DNA from: Coniochaeta sp. PMI_546
Lineage: Eukaryota > Ascomycota > Sordariomycetes > Coniochaetales > Coniochaetaceae
Direction: 5' to 3'
Assembly: GCA_021432605.1 (NCBI GenBank)
Contig: MU271143.1
Span: 3,791,277 to 3,855,276 of the forward strand
Length of the DNA stretch: 64,000 nucleotides
Shown: positions 34,486 to 46,162 of the stretch, piece after piece
How positions within the stretch are numbered: the first letter of the stretch is position 1
Layout: each line of letters begins with the position of its first letter
The notes under the pieces: generated by a model
Database searches by the model: none
Seen by the model: only the letters and a program-made list of their open reading frames with translations
What the model was told of the DNA's origin: nothing
Translations under genes and position numbers: made by a program

Positions 34486-36468
34486 TCACGGCCAGATAGA
34501 TGACCGCACAACATCAACGCTCTCATTCGCCGCCTCGCCCAGGTCGCCGACCAGGGCACTCAGCTCGTCACGCCAGTACTCGTACGGCGCCAGGTCCTCT
34601 TTACACCCTCTCCTCCGGCCCTTCCTCTGTGCCTTGTCCTGCGTCCTCCCCAGTCCCTCGTCCACCTCCTGCGTCCCATTCCTCCTCTCGCCCTGCTCCA
34701 AGACCAGGCCCTTACCCTCGTCCTCGCCTCGCTTTCCAACCCCGTCCTCCGCCTTTCGCCCCTCCCCCTCTCCAACCTCCTCGTCCTCGTCGTCGTCGGC
34801 AACCCAGCAAGGCCCCGCGGGGAACCCGCCGACAACCCAGTTCGCGGCCGCGGCCCGCTTCAGCGCCAGGGTCCAGGCGAAGGAGGACTCGCGCACGCCC
34901 ATGACGTAGGCGGCGCGCTCCATGACCTGGTAGTCGATCAGGGCCTGCTGGTCCCAGCTCAGGGCCGACAGGGTCGAGTTGGGCAGCAGGTCGGCCTTGG
35001 TCACCACCTCGATGGCGGGGGAGACGAAGGAGAGCTGCCTCGCGAAGCGGGCTATCTGGGCGGGGTCGCCGGAGGCGATGTAGATCGGTATTGTTGCGTT
35101 TTCGCCGGAGCTGGAGGAGGAAGTGAGGGATGGGAGGAGGTCGTTCTGGAGGCGGGAGAGGTAGTAGTTCGTCTGTAGGGTGTAGTTGGTTAGGCGGTAC
35201 TGCTTGGCGTCCTTCTCGGCCCGGAGGTGGATCCCTATGAAGGGGAGGGTGAAGTCTGTCCTGCTTCCCGGGAGGGGGGAGGGGGGCATGTGCTCGCTGG
35301 CGAGGGTGTATAGGGCCTCGGCGGCTGGGAGGCGGACTTCGCGTGAGAGACGGATGACGCTGCTGAAGGAGCGGACTAGGGAGGCCGGGTCGTGGGCCGT
35401 TGGCCAGGTCCAGATTATGCGCGGGGTCAGGGAGACGCGGATTGGGGAGTGGTGGCCCGTGTTAGCCGTCTTGAGCCAGGCGTGGAAGGATTTGCGGACC
35501 TTGGAGGGGTTGTTGATGAGCGGTCCGTCACGGGTGATATTGGGGAGTTGGAAGGGGGTTAGAGTCAGGGCGTTTTTGGATATCCCGGGGTGCTTTTTCA
35601 GGTCCTCCAGGGAGTCGTGGATGACCAGTTGCGGGCAGTAGGTGGCTAGGGTGGACTTGAAGTGCGCCGTGTCGAAGAGGTAGCTGAAGGGCATCATGTT
35701 CTTAGTGCGAAAGTCGCCTATGTCTTTGGGGTTGCGGTGCGAGATCTTCGGCATGACGAGCGAGCCGCCGGCTTCAATTGCCAGGCGCAGACAGGTCAAG
35801 GCTGCATTGCGCACGTTGCCGTAGCCGCCTTCCAGGGCGGGACATTCGAAGACGATGCTGGGCTTCCATTTGATGTTCTTGGAGCTGCAGAGATTATACA
35901 GCGCTTGGCCGTCGTAGACGCCTCTTATGTCGGTCGATAAGATGTCTACCGACAATGTCAGCTCACGTTTCCGCTACTATCCGAAGAGTGACCGTTCTTG
36001 AGATCGTGCTGTACCCTTTATGAAAGTCTCCTTTTCCAACGCCTCCTGTTCGATGGCCGCCTTTTCGACGGCGGCCTGTCTGAAAGCCTCCTTCTCCAAC
36101 ACTGCTTCTTCGAAGGCCTCCTTTTCCAGTGCTACTTGATCAAGGGCGGCTTGGATGACAGCCTCGTTGCTGTCTGATTCGACAACCGCGGCGGACTCAA
36201 TCTCGGTGGTTGAGCTTACTATGACTTGTACTGAGTCCTCCACAGTGGAAGAGTTCGAGGTCCCTACACTGTCGAGGCCGGTCTCCATCCCGGGGTCATG
36301 AGATTGAGGCAGTAGATCCAGGTAGTATATGATGTAAATGGTGACCAATGCAGTGAGGCATAAGAACCTCAGTCTCCGGCCAGTTCGGAGAGCCCATGCT
36401 GCTGGGGAACGGGACCGATCTGCCTCTGACCGGAGCAGAAGGGCAGAGGATTGATCATCTTTCCGCAT
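34486..36468 (-). CDS. type II membrane protein resembling GDP-fucose O-fucosyltransferases
   Basis: Two exons, 36468-36015 and 35945-34486, join in phase 1 (KETFIK then DILSTDIRG) to give 637 residues. A second in-frame ATG at 36522 would add 18 residues. A basic cytosolic tail is followed by one membrane helix (LRFLCLTALVTIYIIYYLDLL) and a charged stem with repeated EKEAFEEA-type units. The lumenal part has features of the O-fucosyltransferase fold: GNVRNAALTCLRLAIEAGG then LVMPKI near the start, GIHLRAEKDA in the middle (the Arg that contacts the nucleotide sugar in the family), YIASGDP, and ESSFAWTLALKRA near the end. It is probably a Golgi or ER glycosyltransferase. Donor and acceptor are unknown, and an acidic Glu/Gly-rich insert lies near the C terminus. 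Confidence 0.72.
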
Positions 36469-38475
36469 CGAATATGGTGAGAGATGAGAAGGCAGCGGAC
36501 CGCCCGGCACCGCGAACAACATTTCCTCTCTGGACTCGTGATGTCAATGAAGCGGAGCGCGTCCCGAAGCATCAACGCGAGGCTCACTGGTGTCTCGCAG
36601 GGCTATATATGACCGAGTCTTCCGCTCTGTCGGATTAGCATCTCCATCCATATTTCTATCTAAGATTTGTTCCGAGCCAAAAGGGCCTAAGGCGTGTCTC
36701 TGGCGATGGGTCTCAGCTATCTAGACGCGATTTTGGGCTTCAAACATTCCAAACCCCCTTATGATCTACCACCACTGGTCTCATTCATACCGGAACAGGC
36801 GTGGTGGCGGGGTATCTGTCGCTGGCTCGAGGTTTCCTCTTGCATAGAGGGATGTAGCCTTGACAACAGGTTATCTGCCGTAGCTCGTGTATTCTTCGAT
36901 AGGAAACGCCATGTATGCCTCCTTGCAGCAAGCCTCACTTGAGGGTATAGCTTGTCGCATGGCGCCTTAATCGTAAAATACTGACCAGGCAGCCAGCGCG
37001 CAGCTTGATCGACACTGGAATATTGCCAAGCTTGTAGCTGGGGTGGGACTGAATGCTTGTTCCGTAGTTCACAGGGATACTGCCTCCGCCCATGTCTCGG
37101 CCAGGGAGTAGTCCAAGGGATGAGCCAATGAGCCAGTCAGGGTAAACGTACACGTGTAGGTGCAAGAAAATAGGGTGGAAATGTCACGAAACTGTCGTCG
37201 TAACTGTTCCCGTGTCCTACCATAGTAATAAGTCACCAGAAAACAACACCTGAATACTGATAAAGATGAGCATAGAGGCCACCCTTGACATGGTCGGAAT
37301 CAGCAGCAAAAAACGATCTGATTCACTAAAAAATGCAGAAGTGTGTTACATATTAAGGTGCAGACTTGCAACATTGCTATGCCATCCTGCCAGTGCGAAC
37401 AGGGGAACGGGATCCCGTGGTACGGAGCTGGAGTGTTCCAAGTGTTAAGAATTACACGTAGGCAAGTTTAAAGTAAGGAAGGTACAGAAAGGCCAGCCAG
37501 AGCAGCTTCAAAGCAAGCTAACCACATACGGCTAGAGTCCACAATGAAGCAGATCAGCAGCCACACAATGACATCAGTTGCAGTGCGGAGCATTTACTCC
37601 ACAGTCTACTGCATAAAGTTGGAGCTCCAGCTGCTGACCGCAGTAACTGAGAACCAGCTGCAACAATAATGTGTTCAGAAGGAGCGAACAGTGCAAAACT
37701 AGCAAGGCTTGATCAAGAATCTGAGGCGAATAGCCAATTGTGGCTGAGATATGAGATCCGCAAACCCATTCGCTGCAGCTCTCGCATGAATGTCGCAGAT
37801 GTTCTGGGCCCTCTCGCCCCTCCTAAGTACGGCACTGAGCTGTCGTCCGTGACAGACCGGTTACGTCATAAGCAAACCTTTTGGTGTAAGATGATCGCTT
37901 TCAAAGCTCGGTTTGTACCACAAAAAAAGCATGTGCTTTGCATTGCAGAGCTCTCATTCGGCCGTTTTGAGGCGGTGCCTACTGTGTACTGCGTGGTACT
38001 GGGTAGTGATGTCGTGAAAGCGGAAGGAATGTGGCTGGTGGACATAATAGTAAGGGCATAGTCGAAGAAGTACTGTGGTATGCATCATATTCTTCTGTAC
38101 GTGTACACATGTACACCACCTTGGTAAAAGACACCTCCCCAGTCACGTCACAGCTTGCGTAAGGCAGTGAATTTCGCACCTTGCTCCTCTGCATGGCCTG
38201 AGCTTGCCAGTGCCAGTAAACAAGCCTGGAATCTTCCGCCTCTTGGGGAAACCCAGCCAACAAGCAGTGACGTGATAGATCGTCCTACTTCCCTCAAAAC
38301 TCCCCCTCCAACGTCCACACACTTTCCTTTCCATCATTCCTCCTCTACTTTCCCACATCCAAAATCATCGTGATACCCTTGATACCTCGACCTTTACATA
38401 GCTGTTTAAATCATCCCTGACCTTCCTGTCGACACTTTCACACCTGGCCGAGATTATTCGTTCTCACACCACAAA
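36469..38475. other. 2 kb divergent promoter region
   Basis: It lies between the glycosyltransferase-like gene and the Ish1-like gene. The longest frame (37669-38061, plus strand, 130 codons) is not recognised and lacks coding-like composition. A short inverted repeat GTGTAC-ACAT-GTACAC sits at 38101-38116. The last 200 bases are CT/CA-rich and look like leader. Confidence 0.45.
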
Positions 38476-40371
38476 ATGAGGATTGTCAAAGCTCTCCTCT
38501 CCCTAGCCCTTGTGGCTAATGCTGCCGGCAGCAGTTGGGGCAAAGCTGGTATGTTTTCCTACCAACCGCCTTCAGGTTTCGTACCTAAGATAAGCTGACA
38601 TTGTTTGATCTGAACAGCATACAATAAGTGGCACGAGACAGAGCTGGAGCGCTGGCTCTCTGACAACAGCATTCCCTACCCCACACCAGCTGATCGCAAG
38701 GACCTTGAGAAATTGGTCCAGAGCAACTGGGACACCTATGCCGTTGCTCCGTATCGTAGCTGGGACACGGAGAAGCTTAACCACTACCTCAAGCAGAAGG
38801 GTGTTGAGACCAAGGACGGCGCTGCCGCCACCAAGGATTCACTCCTCGATCAGGTCAAGGCTCTATGGTACGAGTCTGAGGACAAGGCCCAGAATGCTTG
38901 GCTAAGCACCAAGGACTGGATCCTCGACAGCTGGACCGACAGTCAGCTCAAGGCTTTCTGTGACCACCACGGCATTCCTGGTAGGTTTGGACAGACAGCC
39001 AAATGATACGTTTCTGCGTGCTAACTCTCTGGCAGTCCCTCAACCCCGCAAGCGTGACACTCTGCTCGCCAAGATTCGCCAGAACTACGACTCCATTGCC
39101 CAGAAGGTTGGCGAGACCGCCCACTACCCTGGCAACTGGCTCTACGATACCTGGACCGAGTCTGACCTCAAGGAGTGGCTTGACACCCACGGCATTCCGG
39201 CTCCTCAGCCCACCACCCGTGACAAGCTGATTGCCTCCGTCCGCCGAAACTCTCGTCTCGCGTACCTCAAGACTCTGGAGCAGCAGGCTAGTGCCACCGC
39301 AAGCGCCCAGAAGGCTTATGCCACTCTCACCGACAAGCTCATCGACGCCTGGGGCGAGTCTCAGCTCAAGGAGTTCTGCGACACGCACGGCATCAACGTT
39401 CCCCAGGGCACCAAGACCAACCAGCTTCGCGCTCTTGTTCGCAAGCACCGTGCTGAGATCCTTGACAATGCCTCAACCGCTTCCGCCTCTGCTGCCTCTG
39501 CCTACGGTGCCGCCACTTCAAAGGCCGGCAATACCTATGCCAAGGCTACTGACAAGGCTTCCATCGCAGCGCAGGAGGCTTTTAACGAGGCCGTCAACAC
39601 CTGGTCCGAGTCTCGTCTCAAGGCCTACCTTGAGGCCCGTGGTGTTCCCGTCCCTAAGAAGGGCAAGGTGGACGAGCTCCGTGCTCTTGTTCGCAAGAAC
39701 GCCCACCAGGCTGCTTCCGGCTGGACCGCTTGGACTTTCGACGACTGGTCCTACGACAATCTGAAGAACTACCTTGCCTCATCTGGAGACGCCACCGCCA
39801 AGAAGGTTGCTGAGAAGTCTGGTGCCACCCGCGACGAGCTCCTCGCCGCCGCACAGTCCGCGTATGCTTCTGCCTCGTCCGTCGGCGGTTCTTCATACGC
39901 CTCGGTCACCAGCTATCTTTCCCAGGCCACCGACTCTGCCAAGGCATCGGCTTTCGATACCTGGAGCGAGAGCGAGCTGAAGTCGTACCTCGACAGCTAT
40001 GGAATTGTGAGTTGACCCTTTGAACCTCTCCCTCTCGTATTAACTGCAGGAAATGCTAACACTATCTGCAGCCCGTTCCCCAGGGCTCCACTGTCAATGA
40101 GCTCCGCGCCTACGCCCGCAAGCAGTACACGTACTTCAAGTACGGCACCTCGACGCCCACCGAGACCATCTTCGCTAAGATCGGGGACTACGTCAAGCCC
40201 GCCTACCAATGGGTCCTCAAGCAGCTCAACGCCGGATCTGCGGCCGCCAACTCCGCGGCCGACGCTGCCAAGGCCAAGGGCCAGGCCGGCGTCGACTACA
40301 GCGCCGAGAAGGTCAAGCAGGGCGCCGACAAGGTTAAGGAGGGTGCTGATAAGGCTAAGGAGGAGCTGTAA
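38476..40371 (+). CDS. Ish1/Msc1-like stress-response protein with eight Ish1 repeats
   Basis: Four exons, 38476-38548, 38618-38980, 39036-40006 and 40072-40371, give 568 residues. MRIVKALLSLALVANAAG is a clear signal peptide. Eight helix-extended-loop-helix repeats follow, each starting with a W-x-(E/D/S)-x-x-L-K motif and passing through a GIPVPQ-like loop, for example SWTDSQLKAFCDHHGIPVPQ and TWSESRLKAYLEARGVPVP. The tail is Ala/Lys-rich (KVKQGADKVKEGADKAKEEL), like LEA proteins. Fission yeast Ish1 is a stress-induced nuclear-envelope protein, and budding yeast Msc1 is an ER/envelope protein linked to meiotic recombination. Introns 2 and 3 both cut at the GIP loop of a repeat, which fits growth of the gene by repeat duplication. 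Confidence 0.9.
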
Positions 40372-40941
40372 GCGGTTTGACTCCTACAGACCTCAAGACA
40401 CCTGTTACTTTTCAATTGTCAAGGCCCATCGGTGTCTTGGAGACAAGCACCGCACGTGGGGCAACAATCTGCTTAATGCTTTTAGGGGGACGAGAACTGT
40501 ATGATGTGACGAGGCAACGATGGATCGGCTGGCTAAAGCCCATAGGGAAAGAAAGGGACGATCTCGGCAAAAGGGGCCAAGGAGGTCGTTATTATCAAAA
40601 CTCTGCACTGCTTTTTTACTCCCAAGGAATGAAACGGATTGCGTTTAGTTAGGGCTTCTTGTGAGCTTACTAGGAATTGAGTTTCTTTGCTTGTTATCCA
40701 CACTATGTAATGTCAAGACCACAGGTAATGAAATAGTGGATTGCTTCATGTGATTAGGATATGTTTCGTGAATTGCAGAGCATTGAGTCGCCTTGATCAC
40801 ACTTGTGTGAGGACAGGTCTGGAGGCCGTACCTATAACCCACGTGCCGTAAGAACTATAATATACCAAGGCAAACGAATGGTGTATTGAATCCTTGTGAT
40901 GTCCTGCTTCGACTCCAGCAATTCCATCAGGGAACAAATCA
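40372..40941. other. spacer between convergent genes
   Basis: The 570 bases hold two 3' UTRs. No gene is recognised. Confidence 0.5.
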
Positions 40942-42162
40942 TCACCACAGTCGTGTTGTTCCTGGTGTCTGTAGACGAAACTGTTCCCATGTCTGCTTCT
41001 CGAAGCCAAACGGAGTTCGCCACGCAATGGCCGGGGACCCAAGTTTCGCCGTGTAGTCGGCCCCTGATCCTCTCTTGACAACGATGTGCATACCCTTCCA
41101 CCGCTCCGTCGGCAAGCGTAGAAACAGAGAGGTGGAAGTTCTGTAGTCTTGTGGCCAAACTCCCACAGGACATTCTTGCCCGAATTTCACACTCTTATCA
41201 CGGTAGAGATCTCCTGTGAAAGGGCACCACTGGGTCGAACCACCAACCCAATCGTAGCGACGTCCTTTTGCGGGCTGTTCAAAGTCCTTGTCTTCAGCCC
41301 AGCCCCAATCCAACCAGTTTATCCGCGCGGAAGGGTCTCTCGGTTGCTTCCCAGCCCTTGCCTTGCGACGCTTACCGCGTATCGCCCTTCGGCGGCGTCT
41401 TTTGAAGGCGGGTTGAACTTGTTGAGAGAGAGCGTCACCTTTCGGATCTGACCGGTAGATAGTAACCGAAGCATCCGAGTCTTCTCCATCTCGATCTCTC
41501 AGGATATGATGCCATTGTTCTGGTTGTGGGGGAACAGATCCTTCCCTCCACCAGGGGTAATCGTGGCAGGCAAGAATTAGAGATCTGGGACAAATGTAAT
41601 GGAGTTCTTTCCAGCCGTCGCCTCGAGTTATCATCTCTTGCAAAATACGGCAGTCGGTGTGGTCTTGGGCACTCCTATGATAGCTGAGCCCATGTACAAC
41701 TAACTTGTCCAGACGTAGACCCGGGAGAATCCCGAAGACAGCGTCCAAGGTACAATGGTAAACACTGGTGTTGACCCGATGTGTGCTATACGACAAGCTG
41801 GGGCACAAGATACGCAAAAACCGCATTTTGGACAGCTTGTCGGGCGGGACAGCTGTCATGACTCTCAGCAGATCCCACAAGTTATAGAACGAGAACCAGA
41901 CGTAACCGATCCACCTGTCTGCAATATCGTCCCTGGCCCGACGGCACGTTCGAAGCAGTCCAAGACGCGAGAATTTTCTCTGCTTAAATCCGGCGTGCCC
42001 TGGAGGAGGCGGACGTTCGTCGAATGCCAGCTCGGTCGTCGAGAAAACATGATAGTATATCTGGTCCAGTAGCTCTTGAGGAAGCCGGAAGAAAGGGCTC
42101 TGTACCTGGGCCCGAGTCTGAGCAAGAGCCTGTGCACGGGTCGCTGCCCGAGTTTGCACCAT
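40942..42162 (-). CDS. F-box-like protein of unknown function
   Basis: A single exon of 406 residues from the ATG at 42162; the frame opens further only with a TTG. The N terminus has tandem TRA/AQA units (QTRAATRAQALAQTRAQVQ) and then FFRLPQELLDQIYYHVFST, which resembles the start of an F-box or of the F-box-like regions common in Pezizomycotina. A leucine-rich middle (LRILCPSLSYS, LPGLRLDKLVVHGL) and a basic patch (KRRRRRAIRGKRRKARAGK) follow. I cannot name an orthologue. It may be a lineage-specific ubiquitin-ligase adaptor, which is inference from the first 50 residues only. Confidence 0.65.
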   Translation of the reverse strand: MVQTRAATRAQALAQTRAQVQSPFFRLPQELLDQIYYHVFSTTELAFDERPPPPGHAGFKQRKFSRLGLLRTCRRARDDIADRWIGYVWFSFYNLWDLLRVMTAVPPDKLSKMRFLRILCPSLSYSTHRVNTSVYHCTLDAVFGILPGLRLDKLVVHGLSYHRSAQDHTDCRILQEMITRGDGWKELHYICPRSLILACHDYPWWREGSVPPQPEQWHHILRDRDGEDSDASVTIYRSDPKGDALSQQVQPAFKRRRRRAIRGKRRKARAGKQPRDPSARINWLDWGWAEDKDFEQPAKGRRYDWVGGSTQWCPFTGDLYRDKSVKFGQECPVGVWPQDYRTSTSLFLRLPTERWKGMHIVVKRGSGADYTAKLGSPAIAWRTPFGFEKQTWEQFRLQTPGTTRLW

Positions 42163-43779
42163 CGTGGATGCGAGAGACGGTAAGACACACGACGGCAGGG
42201 GAAAGAGACAGGACAAGAGGGCAACCGGGCCAAGAGAGATATTGGCTCTGCAACATCGTTATGTAGAAAGCCCGCAGCAAGTTAGAAATATATGCTTTAC
42301 TGACCGGGCCGCAATGAAGGAGCGGTGCAACTGACATCTGAGGTATGTTACGATGACCAAGGTTCATCCAAGCCCTGGAGTCGAAGATCTCGGACACCGG
42401 TGCCAACAGAAGCTCCGACTGCTTCAACCACATCCAGTCGAGTAGCCGACTCCTGCAACTAGCTGTCACTTAAGCTCCCGCCTCAGCATATGTGCGTATC
42501 ATGTGGTTTCAAACAATTTCTGGTGATTTTAATAGGCTTCCTTGGCGCCTCAAGCATAGACGAGGTAATTCTGTACAAGTAGTCATGACGAATACGTGCA
42601 GAAGTACGCCAGGATAGCATGACATCCCTAAGGAGGTTACTCCCTCTTGGAACTGTGCTTGAAAACGAAACCTCCGACGGGACTCGTCCACCACCTGTTC
42701 GCGCTTGGTGATCTGCTGAAGGGCCTAAGATGTCGACTGGTGAAATGCAAGAGCACGCCTCCGGTTCTCAGCAGAAGGTGTATCAGCTCCAACAACGGCC
42801 TGGACGGTAACACAGTCTCCGGATACATCCCACCTACCCCCCAGAACCGCTTGTCTTCTACCATAGCAGCACCATCACGGTCAACATTAAGCCTATAGCG
42901 ACAGTGACCGTGCCCTGCTTGGCAAGTAGACCAGACGTCAGCAAATCATCACGGAAAGCTTCTTGGCGCCACTGTCTCGTACAGAAGGTCTCGACACATG
43001 AAAGTCTCGTTCTGGATTGTAACTGCAGAGTCTCCCCCGATTCTCGCCGCAGCTCACACATGAGCCTTGCCAGCCTGTCGTTCCATATATGCGTTAGGGA
43101 GTCTAGGAGCGTGATGAGTCCGTGAGGCTTGTACCAGACTTGACATATCATGCGGCTGCAGAATAGTTCCTGGCCCGACGAGTGGCAGCGAAAGGGACTG
43201 AGCTCCCTGGCTCTATCACAAACTACCTTAGATTGACTGACGAGCAAGGAGGTTCAAGTCATTATGATGGCGTTCCAGATCAGCATGTTGTGATCCGTCT
43301 TTTGCTCATTCGGCACCGGGACCAACGCAATTTGAAGTTATAGAAGCTGCAGGGAAACTTGGAATCTCAGATATTAGAGAGCAAGCCTGTAGAGTTGGCC
43401 ATAATTTGCAAGGCGTGGTCCCGGCAATGAAGATGGCTACTCGATTTCGAGGTTGCTGTGGTACAGGAAGGCGGGGTTGCCGGGACAGAGTCCGGCCCCA
43501 CATCGGAAATGCTCCGAGTGGGTTTGACCATTCTCCGTCCTTCCTTTTGCCGGCTGGCGGCAAGCACCTCATAGGACCTGAACCTAACTCTTTCGTGCCG
43601 TTTCGACCTTTAGTCGGCTCTGTCTGACACCAGGGCCATTCCTGTAATACCTTATACTACTGCTCTATCTCTATAAGATTGAACCTATCATCGACCCGTC
43701 TCCAGACCAAACCCCGCCCCCGAGCACCAGACAAAGCGAACCTCGAAACCCACCGAAGCTCGAACCCTCAGCCCATCCG
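42163..43779. other. 1.6 kb gene-poor stretch
   Basis: On the minus strand an open frame at 42858-43247 ends in a hydrophobic stretch (TVAIGLMLTVMVLLW) and begins only with TTG; I cannot support it as a gene. The rest should be the promoters of the F-box-like gene and of ubc7. Confidence 0.4.
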
Positions 43780-44396
43780 ATGTCAGGCTCCTCCGGCTCC
43801 GGCTCAGCAGCCGCCGCGCTACTCAGGCGCCAACTCAAACAGATGCAGTCGGACAAGGACATACCCGGCATATCATGCGGGCTGGTTAACGACAACAACA
43901 TCTTCGAGTGGGAGGTGATGCTGATGATCAGCGACGACTGCAAATACTACGGCGGTATGCTCTTTCTCCCCCCAATGCCCTCCCCTCAACCCTTTCAACC
44001 GCCATGAGCTGATAATTTTGGTGTCCGACAGGAGGGAACTTCCGCGCCCACCTAACCTTCCCCCAAGAATACCCCCTCATGCCGCCAAAGCTCGTCTTCC
44101 AGAGCCCGATACCGTTCCATCCCAACATCTACCCGAACGGCGAGTTGTGCATCAGCATCCTGCACCCGCCGGAGGAGGACAGGTACGGCTACGAGCGGGC
44201 GAGCGAGAGGTGGAGTCCCGTGCAGACGCCCGAGACGATACTGCTCAGCGTGATCAGCCTGTTCGAGGACCCCAACGACGAGAGCCCGGCTAACCTGGAG
44301 GCCGCGAAGCTGTTGAGGGAGGAGAGGGAAGGTCTCAACAAGGATTTTAGGAGGAGGTGTCGGAAGTGTGTTAGGGAGAGTCTTGGGGAGGATTAG
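43780..44396 (+). CDS. ubc7: ubiquitin-conjugating enzyme E2, Ubc7/UBE2G type
   Basis: Two exons, 43780-43954 and 44032-44396, give 179 residues. The join makes YYGGGNFRAHLTFPQEYP. The UBC fold is complete, with LMPPKLVFQSPIPFHPNIYP and the active-site region NGELCISILHPP, whose Cys takes the ubiquitin thioester. The acidic loop after it (EEDRYGYERASERW) is the 13-residue insert that marks Ubc7/UBE2G and UBE2R. Ubc7 works in ER-associated degradation with Hrd1/Doa10 and Cue1 at the ER surface. The extra N-terminal stretch (SGSSGSGSAAAA) is low-complexity. It converges with alg1, another ER gene. Confidence 0.94.
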
Positions 44397-44720
44397 GGTA
44401 GTTCAGGCCGCACCATTGGCCTCTCGTGTGAACGAAATGGGATAGGAGTGCTGGCTGCGGTTTTTGCGCATTTGGTATCATGATTTTGTTTTCGGCGGCG
44501 TCATCAGGCGTGGTATCAAAGGTCAAGTAGCGGCATTTTCAGCGCATTTGAGATATGATATCCGCTCTACCGGCATAGTTTTAAGTGGCACCAATATGGA
44601 CAAAGCTGTTTTTCTGCGCAGAATTGCACCAGCAGACCCAGATCGGGTATCCAAATTCGTTGCTCGTACACTTGCGCATCGCTCTTGCTCTGCGCCAGAT
44701 TCTTTGAGCAGGCTCAAGTC
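44397..44720. other. spacer between convergent ubc7 and alg1
   Basis: The 324 bases hold the two 3' UTRs. No gene is seen. Confidence 0.5.
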
Positions 44721-46162
44721 CTACACCAAGCCCAGGACCGGACCAACAGTAGCATCCCACTCCTCATCCCACCGTCTGCTGCCCTCCTTGATGGCCCCCT
44801 TCTTCAACGCATCCAACTCCTTCCGGCCACCGTTCCTGAGCAGCCTTCTCAGGATGTCCGCCAACTCATCCGCCGTCTCGAAACCACAACCATTCTCTCC
44901 CTCGCGCACGAGCTCGCCAAAGCTCTCATACCCGGAATACGCGGCAACAGGCAAGCCAGCGCCAAACATGTCCACGACCTTCATCGGCAGGTCGACGCCG
45001 GAACTGCTCTTGTGCAGACAGACACCCAGCTCCGCACAAGACAGCAGCGTGGCGTAGTCCGCGAAGGCGAGGAAGACGGACTCGATCGTCACGTTGGGCA
45101 GGCGCCCGGCTCTCGTCAGAGAGCGGATGCGGTCCAGGTACATTGCCTTCTGCGACCCTTTGCCCGTGATGATGACCAGGAGCGGCGGTAGGGCCTCGCC
45201 CTCGTGGTTGGCGTACTTGACCAAGGCGTCGAGGAGAAGCCCGAAATCCTCGTCCGGCGTCCAGCTTGTGCTGCTGACTAGTAGTCGGGTGTCCTTGTCC
45301 ACGACGCTGGGGAGCAGCTGGTTGATTATCATGCTGTCCTGGAAGATGTAGGTGAGTGCCATCTTCCTCTTGGAACTGTCGAGCGGTTGGAAGATGGCTG
45401 CCGGGCGGTCGTGGACGGTCATCATCGGGGAGGTGATGTTGTAGGGCGGTTGGCGGAGCTGGCGGCCCATGGCTTCGGTGACGGTGAGGTTGTAGGTGCC
45501 GAATTTGCCAAAGAAGCACTCGTAGATCTTGGAGATGGAGACGAGGGGATGACTGGCGCCGCGGGTGCCGGCTAGGATGGTCCAGCCGTAGTTGTGCCAG
45601 TCTATCATGAGGGCAGTGTGGCGCATTTTACAGACTAGGGTGGCTATCATGAGGGTTGGTATGGAAGGTGGATTTTGGACGAGCATCCATCGCGAAGGTT
45701 TCAGGCCGTAGGTGAGCAGCCATGTCAGGTGGTATATCTGGATGAGGACCTTCCAGGGCCCGAAGATGATGAAAGGCACTGATGCCGGCTTTTTAGGCGG
45801 CGGTGGCAGTGCATGGACGGTGATGTTGGGATGCTCTGACACGGCCGAGTATATGGTGTTTTCTAGATGTACCGTAAGTGTCTGTCGCATTTTATATCAA
45901 TGATAGTATGCTTACCCAGATACCCGATGAGGTCAACCCGGCCACCATGTTCGGCAATGCTCAGGGCATGGTAAGTCATGCGCGGACTCCTTCCGAGATC
46001 GCCAAGCACGAGGACCTGAACAGAAACGCGCTTCTCGTCAGGCTTCGCGTCCTTCTTGGGATACTTGTAGCGGTCAGGTCCGAAGTACATGTAGCTGAAC
46101 CACAGTGAGAACACCACTGTACCCAGGGTCGTGAGCCAGAAACTGAAGTCGCCCTGCGCCAT
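44721..46162 (-). CDS. alg1: Alg1, chitobiosyldiphosphodolichol beta-mannosyltransferase
   Basis: Two exons, 46162-45916 and 45862-44721, join at VDLIGYL then [13 protein letters not shown] with a 53-nt intron, giving 462 residues. The start carries a membrane helix ([20 protein letters not shown]) and then [19 protein letters not shown], as in Alg1. MIDWHNYGW and the C-terminal [20 protein letters not shown], then [16 protein letters not shown], are the GT33 signatures. The enzyme adds the first mannose to GlcNAc2-PP-dolichol on the cytosolic face of the ER in N-glycan assembly. It is essential in yeast. The ATG at 46162 is the first true ATG of the frame. Confidence 0.95.

Noticed and set aside
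42858-43247. 129-codon minus-strand frame with a hydrophobic end
   Set aside because: Begins with TTG, has no recognised domain and no clear partner exon; kept only as a note.
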